Assembly: GCF_007990775.1 (NCBI RefSeq)
Contig: NZ_BJXB01000008.1
Location: 124,001-188,000 of the forward strand
Reading direction: 5' to 3'
From: Deinococcus cellulosilyticus NBRC 106333 = KACC 11606
Lineage (GTDB): Bacteria; Deinococcota; Deinococci; Deinococcales; Deinococcaceae
DNA length: 64,000 bases
Part shown: positions 1 to 8,233 of the stretch, piece after piece
How the letters are laid out: each line of letters starts with the position of its first letter
Position numbering within the stretch: the first letter of the stretch is position 1
Notes under the pieces: model-generated
What the model saw: the letters and a program-made list of their open reading frames with translations, nothing else
Databases searched by the model: none
What the model was told of the DNA's origin: nothing
Position numbers and translations under genes: made by a program

Positions 1-1303
1 TCAGCGCAATGTCAGACACGGTGGCAGCCATCTCCAGACCCAGCGATGCTTCACCAAGCATGTCAGAGGCGTGAGGGCCCACAATGTGCACCCCGAGCAG
101 CAGGTCGGTTTCTGCGTCAGAGACCATCTTCACGAAACCATCGGTGCTTTGCAGGGTCATGGCACGGCCACTGGCAGCAAAGGGGAACACCCCGGTCTTG
201 ACCTTGTAGCCCTTGTCCTTGGCTTCCTGCTCGGTGAGGCCCACCCAGGCAAATTCAGGGCTGGTGTAGACCACACCGGGAATGGCCACAACGTCCATGG
301 CGCTCTTCTTGCCCGCGATCACTTCGGCGGCCACCAGACCCTCTTTCATGGCCTTGTGGGCCAGCATGGGGTTTCCGGCCACATCACCGATGGCATAGAT
401 GTGGGGCACAGAGGTCTGCAGTTTGTCGTTGACCTCAATGAAGCCACGGTCACTGATCTTGACGCCCACGTTCTCCAGATTCATGCCTCTGGAACGGGGA
501 CGGCGGCCCACGGCCACCAGCACGCGGTCAAAGACCTCGGTGCGTTTGGCTCCGGTTTCCACGCTCTCGATTTCCACGTGGAGGCCGTCTTCTTTCTTCT
601 CAAAGCTGTTGGCCTTGGTGCGGACTTCGATCTCGATGCCCTGCTTCTTGATGGCCTTTACGAATTCCTTTGTCGCATCGGCATCTGCACCAGGGATCAC
701 CTGGGGGGCAAACTCAATGACCTTCACTTTGGAGCCCAGGTTGTTGTACACGTGGGCGAACTCGAAACCAATCACGCCCCCACCAATGCACAGCACACGG
801 CCAGGGATGGGATCAGGCACCACCAGAGCACCCGTGGAGTCCACAATGTCTTTCTGGTCAATCGGGAAGGTGGGCAGGGTGGCAGGCTCAGAGCCCGTGG
901 CGATGATGATGTTCTTTGCTGTGACCTTCTGGTCTCCAACCTGCACGGTGTTGGCATCGATGAACTTGGCTTCACCGGTGACCACAGTGACCTTGTTGCC
1001 CTTGAGCAGGCTGCTCACCCCACCGGTCAGGCGCTTGACGATGCCCTCTTTCCAGGAGTTGAGTTTACTCACATCGAGTTTCGTCTCATTGAAGGTGAGG
1101 CCAAACTCCCTGGCGTGCTTGCTCTCGGCCATCTGTTCACCTGCGTGCAACAGGGCTTTGGTGGGAATGCATCCCACGTTCAGGCACACGCCACCCACCG
1201 CACCCATCTCTGCCACGGCGGTTTTCAGACCGAGTTGTGCAGCACGAATCGCAGCGTGGTACCCGCCGGGACCTGCACCGATCACCAATACGTCGTAATC
1301 CAT
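1..1303 (-). CDS. lpdA: Dihydrolipoyl dehydrogenase (E3), 3' end cut by window edge
   Basis: This flavoprotein reoxidises the lipoyl groups of the 2-oxoacid dehydrogenase complexes with NAD+. Translation of the minus strand gives an N-terminal FAD-binding motif GAGPGG (residues 9-14) and the redox disulfide motif CLNVGC (Cys40, Cys45). A second dinucleotide fold (CIGGGVIGFE) lies near residue 180, and the FAD-contacting motif YAIGDVAG near residue 313. The start ATG at 1303 follows a good AAGGAG. About 434 codons are visible and the family is usually about 465 residues, so only the C-terminal end is missing. Other E3-like reductases such as mercuric reductase are less likely, because the spacing of the motifs is that of LpdA. 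Genes for the E1 and E2 subunits are not in the window. Confidence 0.95.
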   Translation of the reverse strand, partial: MDYDVLVIGAGPGGYHAAIRAAQLGLKTAVAEMGAVGGVCLNVGCIPTKALLHAGEQMAESKHAREFGLTFNETKLDVSKLNSWKEGIVKRLTGGVSSLLKGNKVTVVTGEAKFIDANTVQVGDQKVTAKNIIIATGSEPATLPTFPIDQKDIVDSTGALVVPDPIPGRVLCIGGGVIGFEFAHVYNNLGSKVKVIEFAPQVIPGADADATKEFVKAIKKQGIEIEVRTKANSFEKKEDGLHVEIESVETGAKRTEVFDRVLVAVGRRPRSRGMNLENVGVKISDRGFIEVNDKLQTSVPHIYAIGDVAGNPMLAHKAMKEGLVAAEVIAGKKSAMDVVAIPGVVYTSPEFAWVGLTEQEAKDKGYKVKTGVFPFAASGRAMTLQSTDGFVKMVSDAETDLLLGVHIVGPHASDMLGEASLGLEMAATVSDIAL

Positions 1304-1444
1304 ATCCTTCTCCTTCACTCACCCTGTGTTCGCAGGGTTGTTGAGACGGCTGCAGAGACGCAGCACAGCAAGCAATAAAAATGTCAGCGGTGGGTTTCGG
1401 GCCTGATGGGATTCAGGGCCAAGACATACCGCTAACCAGTTTAC

Positions 1445-1459
1445 ATCTGAAATTCAGAT
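1445..1459. promoter_or_regulatory. Inverted repeat between lpdA and a small ORF
   Basis: The sequence ATCTGAAATTCAGAT is a palindrome with 7-bp arms around one central base. It sits in the 187-bp gap upstream of lpdA and just past the end of the small gene at 1491-1727. It could be a regulator site for lpdA or part of a weak terminator. No T-run follows it closely, so I favour a protein-binding site. Confidence 0.35.
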
Positions 1460-1490
1460 CTAAAAAGTGAAAAGCTCTCCTCGCATACGC

Positions 1491-1727
1491 TCAAGACCTA
1501 GATTTCTTCCGCTCATTGCCCCTTTTGAAGTTCCCGGTGATGCGGGCCAGCAGGAGCTGCTCCTCTTCAGGGGTGGCGGCGGCAAGTTGTTTGCCGAGTT
1601 TCTCTGCTTCCTTGCCTGCATAGGTCCGCACATGTTTGCCGTGATAATAAACAAAAAGTTTGCCGTCTGAATGGGCTTTGTAACTGAAAGGTTGTTCCTG
1701 AAGAGCACCGTGCTGGTCAATGGGCAT
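1491..1727 (-). CDS. Small hypothetical protein (78 aa)
   Basis: I do not recognise this 78-residue charged protein. It has no membrane segment or signal peptide. It begins MPIDQHGALQEQPF, contains an aromatic stretch (LFVYYHGKHVRTYAG) and ends in a basic tail rich in Arg, Lys and Ser. The composition is protein-like and the opposite frame looks like its shadow. A TAACCT box lies 5 nt before the ATG, so a leaderless transcript is possible; no Shine-Dalgarno sequence is visible. The aromatic-basic stretch would fit a small nucleic-acid-binding protein, but that is only a guess. Confidence 0.65.
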   Translation of the reverse strand: MPIDQHGALQEQPFSYKAHSDGKLFVYYHGKHVRTYAGKEAEKLGKQLAAATPEEEQLLLARITGNFKRGNERKKSRS

Positions 1728-1801
1728 GCTTTAGGTTAGAGAAAGAACCTTAAAAAGACATCAAGCATCTGGCGGAGGGGAGCAGGGTGCAGCAGGTGTG
1801 T

Positions 1802-2824
1802 TCAGTAGGTCAGAACAAAGTTCCCATCGGTTTTGATCCTGGCGGGCCATTTCTGAATGCCCAGACTGCAGGTTGGAATTCCCGGTCCCTGTCCCAGAAT
1901 GTGCTCCATGCCCTCTGCAGAGGCAGACCCACCTCCAACGGAAGGCATCCAGTGCTGATCTGCCGCAACAACGGTGGTGGTTGGAGGCCAGTACAGGGTG
2001 GCATTTTCTGGATCTTCCAGATCAGAACCCCCATCAAAGTCGCGGTCACTGACCTCCACAGAAGCCGTGCGATAAATGTACCGCTGTCCATTGTGTTGAG
2101 GCTCTGTCTGGTAACGCATGGACACACTGCGCGGCTCGGAAGCCACACAGAAGAACCTGGCATCAAAGTCATGCTGGCGCAGCGATTGCAAGACAGGTGC
2201 AATTTTCTCCTTGAAAGTTCCCACCTGCCGAAATTCATTGATCGCTGTCTCCAGCCCCCGCTGGGTCTCTTCCTTGGTGGTTTTGAAGACCGTGGGCAAG
2301 CGTTCTGGAGGATTCAACTGGGCGGAAACAGCCTGAGCAAACAAAATTCTTTTGGTTCCTCCAAAGGCACCCCTTTTGACCTGAACTTCCCAGATTCTGA
2401 GCTGAGAAGGCTGGTACATGCGCTGGATGCTGTCGGAAAGAGCCAGATACCTGGGGTCATGGGTGACTTCACGGGTCTGGATCTGCGGGTCCATCCAGCT
2501 GAGGACAGGCGGGTTGGGGTAGTGGTTCTGGTAATTGAGTTGCCCATAGGAAATCATGCCAAGCACCGTCAAAGCCAGGGCTGCACCCAGAGGAATCAGG
2601 CGTCTGGGATGCTGCAGTTGCAACATGGTTTCCTCCCAGTGTTCATGCAGGGCTGCCTGCACAAGATCAGCGCTGGCCCGCGCCAGATACAGGCTGGCCT
2701 TAAAAGGTCCTGCTTCCCGCTGGATCTCCTGGTGCATTTCTGCTGTGTCTCTGAGCAGGTCTCTGGCATAACGCTGTCGGAATGATGCAGGGAATAAATA
2801 CGTCAATGTTTTCAGCCATTTCAT
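1802..2824 (-). CDS. Membrane-anchored protein of unknown function, partner of PadR
   Basis: This is a 340-residue protein. Its first 75 residues (LKTLTYLFPASFRQRYARDL onward) resemble the cytoplasmic prefix often found on membrane proteins encoded beside PadR regulators. One hydrophobic segment follows (about residues 76-93, LIPLGAALALTVLGMISYG), and the rest, about 245 residues, should lie outside the membrane. The start ATG at 2824 has GGAG in the end of the PadR gene, and the two coding regions are only 2 nt apart, so translation is probably coupled. I do not recognise the C-terminal domain. A role as the regulated target, perhaps in envelope stress, is inferred only from the context. Confidence 0.8.
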   Translation of the reverse strand: MKWLKTLTYLFPASFRQRYARDLLRDTAEMHQEIQREAGPFKASLYLARASADLVQAALHEHWEETMLQLQHPRRLIPLGAALALTVLGMISYGQLNYQNHYPNPPVLSWMDPQIQTREVTHDPRYLALSDSIQRMYQPSQLRIWEVQVKRGAFGGTKRILFAQAVSAQLNPPERLPTVFKTTKEETQRGLETAINEFRQVGTFKEKIAPVLQSLRQHDFDARFFCVASEPRSVSMRYQTEPQHNGQRYIYRTASVEVSDRDFDGGSDLEDPENATLYWPPTTTVVAADQHWMPSVGGGSASAEGMEHILGQGPGIPTCSLGIQKWPARIKTDGNFVLTY

Positions 2825-2826
2825 GG

Positions 2827-3132
2827 TCAGGCTCCGGTGATCCGTCTCTGTCGGGCGAGGTTCAGGGTGGCTTCGAGCTGCTGAAGTTCGTCTTCGACCA
2901 GGGTTCTTCCCTGATCACTGAGCTGGTAGTACCTCCGTCGTTCGCTCTGTTCCTCTTTCTCGGTCTCTGCAATCAGGCCCTGAGCGAGCATCTTCTTGAG
3001 GTTGGTGTAGAGGGTGGCAGGGCCGAGTTTCAGGCGGCCTCTGGTGTCTTCCTGCACGGCTTTCATGATGGCGTAACCATGTTTCTCGCCATCCAGCAGT
3101 GAAAACAGAATGTGGAACTGGGCACCCAGCAC
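2827..3132 (-). CDS. PadR-family transcriptional regulator
   Basis: This small winged-helix repressor shows the PadR pattern: a helix-turn-helix with HGYAIMKAVQEDTRGRLKLG, then PATLYTNLKKMLAQGLI and a wing (ERRRYYQLSDQGR). The frame is open back to a TTG at 3138, but that codon lies almost on top of the ribosome-binding site. I chose the GTG at 3132, which has AGGAGG 8 nt upstream, giving 101 residues. It is the first gene of a two-gene operon with the membrane protein downstream. PadR repressors usually control their own operon, and the large inverted repeat just upstream fits that. Confidence 0.9.
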   Translation of the reverse strand: MLGAQFHILFSLLDGEKHGYAIMKAVQEDTRGRLKLGPATLYTNLKKMLAQGLIAETEKEEQSERRRYYQLSDQGRTLVEDELQQLEATLNLARQRRITGA

Positions 3133-3140
3133 AGGCAAAA

Positions 3141-3192
3141 CCTCCTATATCCGATTTAGATATATCATGATCGGATATAGGAGGTCTGTCAA
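3141..3192 (-). promoter_or_regulatory. padR promoter and operator with 15-bp inverted repeat
   Basis: On the minus strand TTGACA (3187-3192) and CATGAT (3164-3169) are separated by 17 bp. Two perfect 15-bp arms, CCTCCTATATCCGAT at 3141-3155 and its complement at 3170-3184, bracket the -10 box. The arm nearer the gene contains the AGGAGG ribosome-binding site. A bound regulator would therefore block both promoter elements. The whole repeat would be in RNA only if transcription began further upstream. The AT-rich ATAT-centred arms are typical of PadR operators. Confidence 0.75.
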
Positions 3193-3347
3193 GAGGAAAG
3201 CGTAACTTTCATCCCTCTACGTTTCGGAAAAAGCTTGCTATTCTATATAACGTATCTTTAAAGCACCCTTTCGGGAAACTTTTCACCCGTGAGCATGCGA
3301 AGCAGGCCCCATCCACAAACGATCCTCAGGCAGCAAGGAGAAACCAC

Positions 3348-3845
3348 ATGAGCATTGAAGCAAACAAAGTTGTAGAGCTGGATTACGTTCTCACCATTGA
3401 AGGCGAAGTGATTGACAAATCCGAACCCGGTGATCCCCTGCTGTACCTGCACGGCGCAGGCAACCTGATCCCTGGCCTCGAAAAAGAACTCGAAGGCAAA
3501 AGCATCGGAGACAGCCTCAGCGTAACCGTTGAACCCGCCGACGCATACGGCGAATGGAACGAAGATGCCCTTCAGGAATTCAGCAAAGAAAACTTTGAAG
3601 GGGACGTGGAAGTGGGCGCAACCTACTACGCCGAAAACGCCGATGGCGGCATCACCCCCTTCACCGTGGTGGAAGTGCGCGACGACGTGATCATCGCCGA
3701 CTTCAACCACCCCCTCGCTGGCCAGACCCTGCACTTCGATGTGAAGGTCCTGAACATCCGCGAAGCCACCGAAGAAGAAATCGAGCACGGACACCCCCAC
3801 GGGGCAGACGGCACCGAAGCCCACGACGAAGAAGAATTCAAATGA
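3348..3845 (+). CDS. slyD: FKBP-type peptidyl-prolyl isomerase, SlyD-like
   Basis: This cytoplasmic peptidyl-prolyl cis-trans isomerase and chaperone has the SlyD layout. The split FKBP domain (VVELDYVLTIEGEVIDKS and PLLYLHGAGNLIPGLEKELE) is interrupted by the insert-in-flap chaperone domain from about residue 72 (EPADAYGEWNEDALQEFS) to about residue 130. The C-terminus (HGHPHGADGTEAHDEEEF) is short and His-poor compared with E. coli SlyD, so strong metal storage is unlikely. The ATG has AAGGAG at good spacing. The gene is single and ends at a clear terminator. Confidence 0.92.
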   Translation: MSIEANKVVELDYVLTIEGEVIDKSEPGDPLLYLHGAGNLIPGLEKELEGKSIGDSLSVTVEPADAYGEWNEDALQEFSKENFEGDVEVGATYYAENADGGITPFTVVEVRDDVIIADFNHPLAGQTLHFDVKVLNIREATEEEIEHGHPHGADGTEAHDEEEFK

Positions 3846-3847
3846 AA

Positions 3848-3876
3848 GAAGGACTGGCATGGCCAGTCCTTCTTTA
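3848..3876 (+). terminator. Rho-independent terminator of slyD
   Basis: An 11-bp stem (GAAGGACTGGC and its complement) closes a 3-nt loop and is followed by TTTAT. Confidence 0.85.
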
Positions 3877-4025
3877 TGGCTGTCAGCACGAACCACTGTC
3901 TTGACCTGAAACGTATTTTGTTGACTTTAACGCAGTGCCGACCGGATTTTTCTGGGGCACTGCGTTTTACTGCACCTTTCGCTGGCGCGTCCTGACCTGG
4001 CAGAAGTCCTGGTGAATTCGCTCCC

Positions 4026-4346
4026 TCAACCTGCTTTGAACCCCAGCGCAAACCCGGCCACAAAAGCTGCAGTGAAAGGCAAATTGGCCGTGATCATTTT
4101 CATGAAGTTTTCGGAGACGGTTCGGACGTTCTCTTCTTTGAAAAGGGGATCGGCCTGTTTCTGGATGGTGAGCCAGTCAATCTGGATGTAACCGTAGGCA
4201 GACAGCACCTGGAGCAAGATGAAGACTCCACCCACCAGAAAAAGCGCCATCTTGCCGACCTTTTTGACAAAATACCCTGCAGCAAAACCCAGCACACCAC
4301 CGAAAGAGAGCTGCCCGATGTAAGGCGTGAGGAAATCCAGATCCAT
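4026..4346 (-). CDS. FUN14-domain small membrane protein
   Basis: This 106-residue protein fits the FUN14 family: a Gly-rich first hydrophobic segment (FGGVLGFAAGYFVKKVGK), a second (MALFLVGGVFILLQVLSAYGYI), an amphipathic stretch, and a final hydrophobic helix (TAAFVAGFALGFKAG). The function of the bacterial members is unknown. The frame is open further upstream, but I start at the ATG at 4346: on the minus strand TACACT (4354-4359) lies exactly 7 nt before it and there is no ribosome-binding site, the pattern of a leaderless gene. Confidence 0.82.
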   Translation of the reverse strand: MDLDFLTPYIGQLSFGGVLGFAAGYFVKKVGKMALFLVGGVFILLQVLSAYGYIQIDWLTIQKQADPLFKEENVRTVSENFMKMITANLPFTAAFVAGFALGFKAG

Positions 4347-4674
4347 AACGCCAAGTGTACTCTGCTTTTTTGTGGCTGCATGAGGACAGGATCTGCTGCT
4401 GTCTGTCACCAATGTTGCGATGTGCCAGAACAAATCTGGACAGGATACAGACAGGAGCTCTGTGTTCAACAACAGATCTGTGGCATGACCTCAGGGAGAT
4501 GGGCACATTGGGCAGTAGAATACAGAGTGATGGTCCGGGCCCTTTCGCAGGGCCCACAGCAAAGCCCCTCCCAGAGAGCACCGCAACAGGGGCAGTCAGA
4601 CAGTCCTGAACAGACAAAACTGGCTTTTATTGACATTGACCGCCGTGGCGGAACCATTCCCTCAGAGGTCGCGT

Positions 4675-5262
4675 ATGAATCATGTGTCGCAAGTGTCGTC
4701 AGAGTACAACCCGAGTCATCCTGCTGAACTGCAACTCCTGAAGAAAGGAGATGAGCGTGCCTGGCATCAACTGATCGAAAACTATCAGGACCGGATGCTG
4801 ACCTACCTGTTCCGCTTAGAGGGGAACTATGAGGACGCGCTCGACCTGACCCAGGAGGTGTTCTTCCGGGCCTGGAAAGGCATTGGGACCTTCAAGGATG
4901 GCGAACCCTTCCTGCCCTGGCTTTACCAGATTGCCCGCAACACCCAGATCGAGAAGCACCGCCGCAAGTCTCACCCGCAGTTCTCCATGGAGGAGGCTGC
5001 AGAGGAAGTGGGTTTCGAGGTCACCTCCCACCTGCTGAGCCCGGTGGTGCAGGCCGAGAGTGCCCAGAATGCAGAACGGGTGCAAGAAGCCCTGCTCACG
5101 TTGCCGGAAGATTACCGGGAGGCCGTGGTGCTGCGTTTTGTGGAAGAAATGAGTTATGAAGAAATCGCTACAATCCAGGGTGTTGCCGTGGGCACAGCCA
5201 AGAGCCGGGTGTTCCGTGCGAAGGAGATGCTGGCGCAGGCTCTCAAAGGACTGGTGGAGTAG
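4675..5262 (+). CDS. ECF (sigma-70 group 4) RNA polymerase sigma factor
   Basis: This 195-residue extracytoplasmic-function sigma factor has region 2 (residues about 30-95, with DALDLTQEVFFRAWKGIGTF and LPWLYQIARN) and region 4 (residues about 135-190, with LPEDYREAVVLRFVEEMSYEEIA and GTAKSRVFRAKEML, the -35-reading helix). The start at 4675 has AGAGG 7 nt upstream; an in-frame ATG at 4630 has no ribosome-binding site. The gene is followed after 23 bp by a large membrane protein that is probably its anti-sigma factor. ECF sigma factors usually activate their own operon. I could not define a matching promoter by eye. Confidence 0.93.
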   Translation: MNHVSQVSSEYNPSHPAELQLLKKGDERAWHQLIENYQDRMLTYLFRLEGNYEDALDLTQEVFFRAWKGIGTFKDGEPFLPWLYQIARNTQIEKHRRKSHPQFSMEEAAEEVGFEVTSHLLSPVVQAESAQNAERVQEALLTLPEDYREAVVLRFVEEMSYEEIATIQGVAVGTAKSRVFRAKEMLAQALKGLVE

Positions 5263-5285
5263 GAAGACAAGGAATAGAGGTTGGC

Positions 5286-7442
5286 ATGGACAAGCCCTTA
5301 AACGCCCACGAAGAACAACTCCTGAACGCTCTGGATTTCGGCAGCCCGCCACCAGAGGGGTTCTTTGCACGCTTCAAGGAGCTCTTCGAAGTGCAGGAGG
5401 CCCTTGACCGCCTGCCCGTCTTGCATGTGCCTGCATGGCTGACCGAATTCATGGAGGAGCGGATTCATTCCGACCTCTTTCACAGCATCTTTCTGAACAC
5501 CCTGAACGTCGAAGATGTGCTGACCACGGCAAGCAGTTTCACCCGCCAGTACCTTCCTCCCACTTATACCCTCCCCGAGCGAATCATGGAAGATTTTGAA
5601 GCCCAACAGATCCTCAGCAGCCTGCCTGCCCTGAAGGCGCCCCAGGGGTTCGCTTCGCTGATGGTGGCGCGCATTCAGGAAGACCAGTTCCGTGGGCAAA
5701 TGCAACAGCTGAAAGTGCAGGCCCCACAGGGACTGGCCTCCCGCATTGTGGAACGCATTCAGGAGGACAGGCTGAACGAAAATCTGCAACACCTGAAAGT
5801 CAGAGCACCTGAGGGTTTCGCTTCCCGGATTGTGGAACGGATTCAGGACGATGTGCTGACTCAAAACCTGCAACACCTGAAAGTCAAGGCTCCCGAGGGC
5901 TTCGCTTCCCGCATTGTGGAACGCATCCAGGAGGACCTTTTATCGGAGAACCTCCGGCAGCTGAAGGTGAAGGCTCCTGAGGGGTTTGCTTCCCGCATTG
6001 TGGAGCGCATTCAGGACGATGTGCTCACTGAAAACCTGCAACAGCTGAAGGTGCAGGCTCCCGGGGGCTTTGCAGGTCAGGTGCTGCAACACATCCAGAC
6101 CCGCAGCGAGCAGGAAATGCAACAGGCCCTGCAGAACCTTCCGGAAATGAAAGCGCCACAGGGCTTCAGTCAGGCGATGGCCCAGCGCATTCAGGAGGCT
6201 GCCCTCAAAGAAGAACTCTCCGACCTGAAGGTCAAAGTTCCTGCAGGTTTTGCAAACCGGACCCTGCAACACATGGAAGCCAGAAGCGAGCAGGAAACGT
6301 CTGCTGTTCTGAAATCTCTGCCTGTGGTGCAGGCTCCAGAGGGTTTTGCTGCCCATGTCGCCAGTCGAATTGTCCGGGATGCCCATGCGCAGGAGACCCA
6401 CAATCCTGCCCCGCTGTATCTGGTGGGCATGGCCTTGCTGGCTGCAGCTTTTGCCCTGTTCAGCTTTGTGTTCCCCAACGTGCAGGTGGGGGTGAGTGTG
6501 CTGCTGGATCTCGCCAGCAACATCTCTGCTCCAGCCATCGGGGTGATGGTCATTCTGGCCGTGATCAGCCTGTTCGGGCTCTTCAGCAAGGTCAAATTCA
6601 CCCCCCAGATCACCTACGCAGCATTCACCATTGCCATGCTTGCCGTATATCCCAACGTGCAGAGCGCTTTCGGTCCTGCCACGGTGACCCCACAGCAGGA
6701 AGTGGCAAGTGTGGTGCGGGTCGGTGGCGATGTGGTCGTGCGTGGTCACGTCACTGGTGACGTGGTGGCCCTGGGTGGGGACATCACGCTGGTTCAGGGC
6801 GCGAAGGTGGATGGACGCACGGTGAGTTTGCTTGGGGATGTGAAAGCAGACCCTGGTGTAGAGGCCAGCGTGGCCCCCACTGCCATCCTGGGTCGCGTGA
6901 ACGGTGAACTGCCCCTGCAGAAAACCGTGCTGCCCTCGGTGGGCGTGGCCTCGGCTTTCGTGCCCCTGATGGACCTGATGAAGTCCGAATACTGGCCTGC
7001 CTTCTACTTTGCGTTCCTGTGCATCTTCACCTTGCTGGTCTACCAGTCCGGGCATGGCACGGCCCTGGTGCGCCAGTCCCTGCGGGAACCGAACCGCAAT
7101 CTGGCCCTCGGTTATGTGGCCTTCCTGCTGACCCTGCCTGTGCTGCTGGTGTCGAATCTGGTGGGCAATGGTGTGCTGCTGGGCCTGAGCATCGCCCTGC
7201 TGGTGGCCCTCACTGCCGGTCTGAGCATCAGTCTGCTGCTGCTGGGTGCTGCTGTCACAGTACGCCTGCGCAAACAGAGCCACCCCGTGACTTTCGCGTT
7301 GATCGGTCTGGCGGTTTATCTGGTGCTGCTCACCTTCCCTGCTGTGGCAACCGTGACCTGGTTTGCCGGAGGGTGCTATGGTCTGGGCGTGTTGCTGAAT
7401 TATGTTCGCAAGACGAACGTGACCCACCTGAAAGCAGCGTAA
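5286..7442 (+). CDS. Large membrane protein with 28-residue repeats and bactofilin-like segment; probable anti-sigma factor
   Basis: This 718-residue protein has three parts. Residues about 15-370 are cytoplasmic and consist of about nine copies of a motif with consensus LxxLKVxAPEGFASRIVERI, spaced 28 residues in the most regular part. The three regular central copies are nearly identical. Residues about 375-460 hold three hydrophobic segments. Then comes a Gly/Val-rich stretch (about 475-540, with GDVVVRGHVTGDVVALGGDI) that looks like the short beta-helical rungs of bactofilins. Finally there are four or five more membrane segments. Single APxGFxxRV motifs occur in ordinary Deinococcus anti-sigma factors, as far as I recall, which with the sigma gene 23 bp upstream suggests an anti-sigma role. 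I see no zinc-binding HxxxCxxC motif. AGAGG precedes the ATG. Confidence 0.82.
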   Translation: MDKPLNAHEEQLLNALDFGSPPPEGFFARFKELFEVQEALDRLPVLHVPAWLTEFMEERIHSDLFHSIFLNTLNVEDVLTTASSFTRQYLPPTYTLPERIMEDFEAQQILSSLPALKAPQGFASLMVARIQEDQFRGQMQQLKVQAPQGLASRIVERIQEDRLNENLQHLKVRAPEGFASRIVERIQDDVLTQNLQHLKVKAPEGFASRIVERIQEDLLSENLRQLKVKAPEGFASRIVERIQDDVLTENLQQLKVQAPGGFAGQVLQHIQTRSEQEMQQALQNLPEMKAPQGFSQAMAQRIQEAALKEELSDLKVKVPAGFANRTLQHMEARSEQETSAVLKSLPVVQAPEGFAAHVASRIVRDAHAQETHNPAPLYLVGMALLAAAFALFSFVFPNVQVGVSVLLDLASNISAPAIGVMVILAVISLFGLFSKVKFTPQITYAAFTIAMLAVYPNVQSAFGPATVTPQQEVASVVRVGGDVVVRGHVTGDVVALGGDITLVQGAKVDGRTVSLLGDVKADPGVEASVAPTAILGRVNGELPLQKTVLPSVGVASAFVPLMDLMKSEYWPAFYFAFLCIFTLLVYQSGHGTALVRQSLREPNRNLALGYVAFLLTLPVLLVSNLVGNGVLLGLSIALLVALTAGLSISLLLLGAAVTVRLRKQSHPVTFALIGLAVYLVLLTFPAVATVTWFAGGCYGLGVLLNYVRKTNVTHLKAA
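5703..6120 (+). repeat. Coding tandem repeat, 84-bp period
   Basis: Inside the putative anti-sigma gene, repeat units begin at 5784, 5868, 5952 and 6036, exactly 84 bp apart, with high DNA identity. Flanking copies to about 6400 are more diverged. The centre is young and the edges old, the pattern made by unequal exchange inside a repeat array. Copy number may vary between strains. Confidence 0.85.
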
Positions 7443-7455
7443 ATCTCACCATCAA

Positions 7456-7483
7456 AACGCCCCGGAACATTCCGGGGCGTTTC
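7456..7483 (+). terminator. Terminator of the sigma/anti-sigma operon (probably bidirectional)
   Basis: A perfect 13-bp stem AAACGCCCCGGAA with a CA loop ends in TTT. The convergent gene at 7493 could use the same structure, since an A-run lies on its other side. Confidence 0.85.
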
Positions 7484-7492
7484 TAGTGGCGT

Positions 7493-8233
7493 TCATTTTG
7501 CAGCAGGTCTGAGCAGTTGAATGCCCAGCAGCACCACCCAGATCAGCCACATCAGGCTTCCAATCAGGCCTGCGGGTTCCCAGACAGGGACAGCGGGGAT
7601 CACGGTGTGCAGAAGTTCAAGCTGGGCCAGCAGGTACACCCCTCCGGCCACAAAGCCAAGCATCCCAAGCCAGCGTGGGAAGAGGCCCGTCTGCAGCAGG
7701 ATCAGGCTGAGGGTCCACATCCACAGCACTGTGAACACCTGACCGAGGTGCTCCCCAAGCAGAACGCCTCCGTACTGGTGGATGGCCTGAAAGACCACTG
7801 TAAGGGCTGCACGGGTGCTTTCGGTGGCTCCAGCAGACACGTAAAGGTCGGCCAAAACGGGATTCACGAAGACCCAGCGCAGCAGACCCACCATCTGCAG
7901 CAAAGCGGCCAGAATCCCAAACGCAGTGGCATGGTACAGCAGGGGGTGACAGGTGGTTTTCAAGAGGCCATGCAGACCGATCATGGCCAGCAACATGGGA
8001 AACCCGAGCCAGGCGAAAGCCATCCAGGTGAGGATGCCTGAACTTCCCAGGGCATGGTAGCTGCTCAGGATCTGCTCCGGGCTTTCTCTGAGGATGTCCG
8101 GGTAATTGAAATTCTGAATCAGCAGCATGTAGGGAATGTTGATGGCCATGGCCCCGATCAGGAACTCAATGCCCACCCATCTGCGGGTCTGTTTTTCCTG
8201 GGTGGGATTCTGTTCTGCAACAAGGGTGGTCAT
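7493..8233 (-). CDS. DUF4386-like multi-pass membrane protein
   Basis: This is a 246-residue integral membrane protein with about seven hydrophobic segments. It resembles the DUF4386 family of unknown function: an early IEFLIGAMAINIPYMLL segment, a conserved LRWVFVNPVLADLY loop, and a late FPRWLGMLGFVAGGVYLL segment. Its start codon overlaps the stop of the TetR gene by 4 bp, so the two are translated together. It is most likely the target of that repressor. The TetR pairing would fit a role in membrane or drug stress, but nothing in the sequence proves it. Confidence 0.8.
   Translation of the reverse strand: MTTLVAEQNPTQEKQTRRWVGIEFLIGAMAINIPYMLLIQNFNYPDILRESPEQILSSYHALGSSGILTWMAFAWLGFPMLLAMIGLHGLLKTTCHPLLYHATAFGILAALLQMVGLLRWVFVNPVLADLYVSAGATESTRAALTVVFQAIHQYGGVLLGEHLGQVFTVLWMWTLSLILLQTGLFPRWLGMLGFVAGGVYLLAQLELLHTVIPAVPVWEPAGLIGSLMWLIWVVLLGIQLLRPAAK

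Noticed and set aside
71..1378. A 435-codon open frame on the plus strand at the left edge
   Set aside because: The minus strand encodes dihydrolipoyl dehydrogenase with intact FAD and redox motifs over the same bases.
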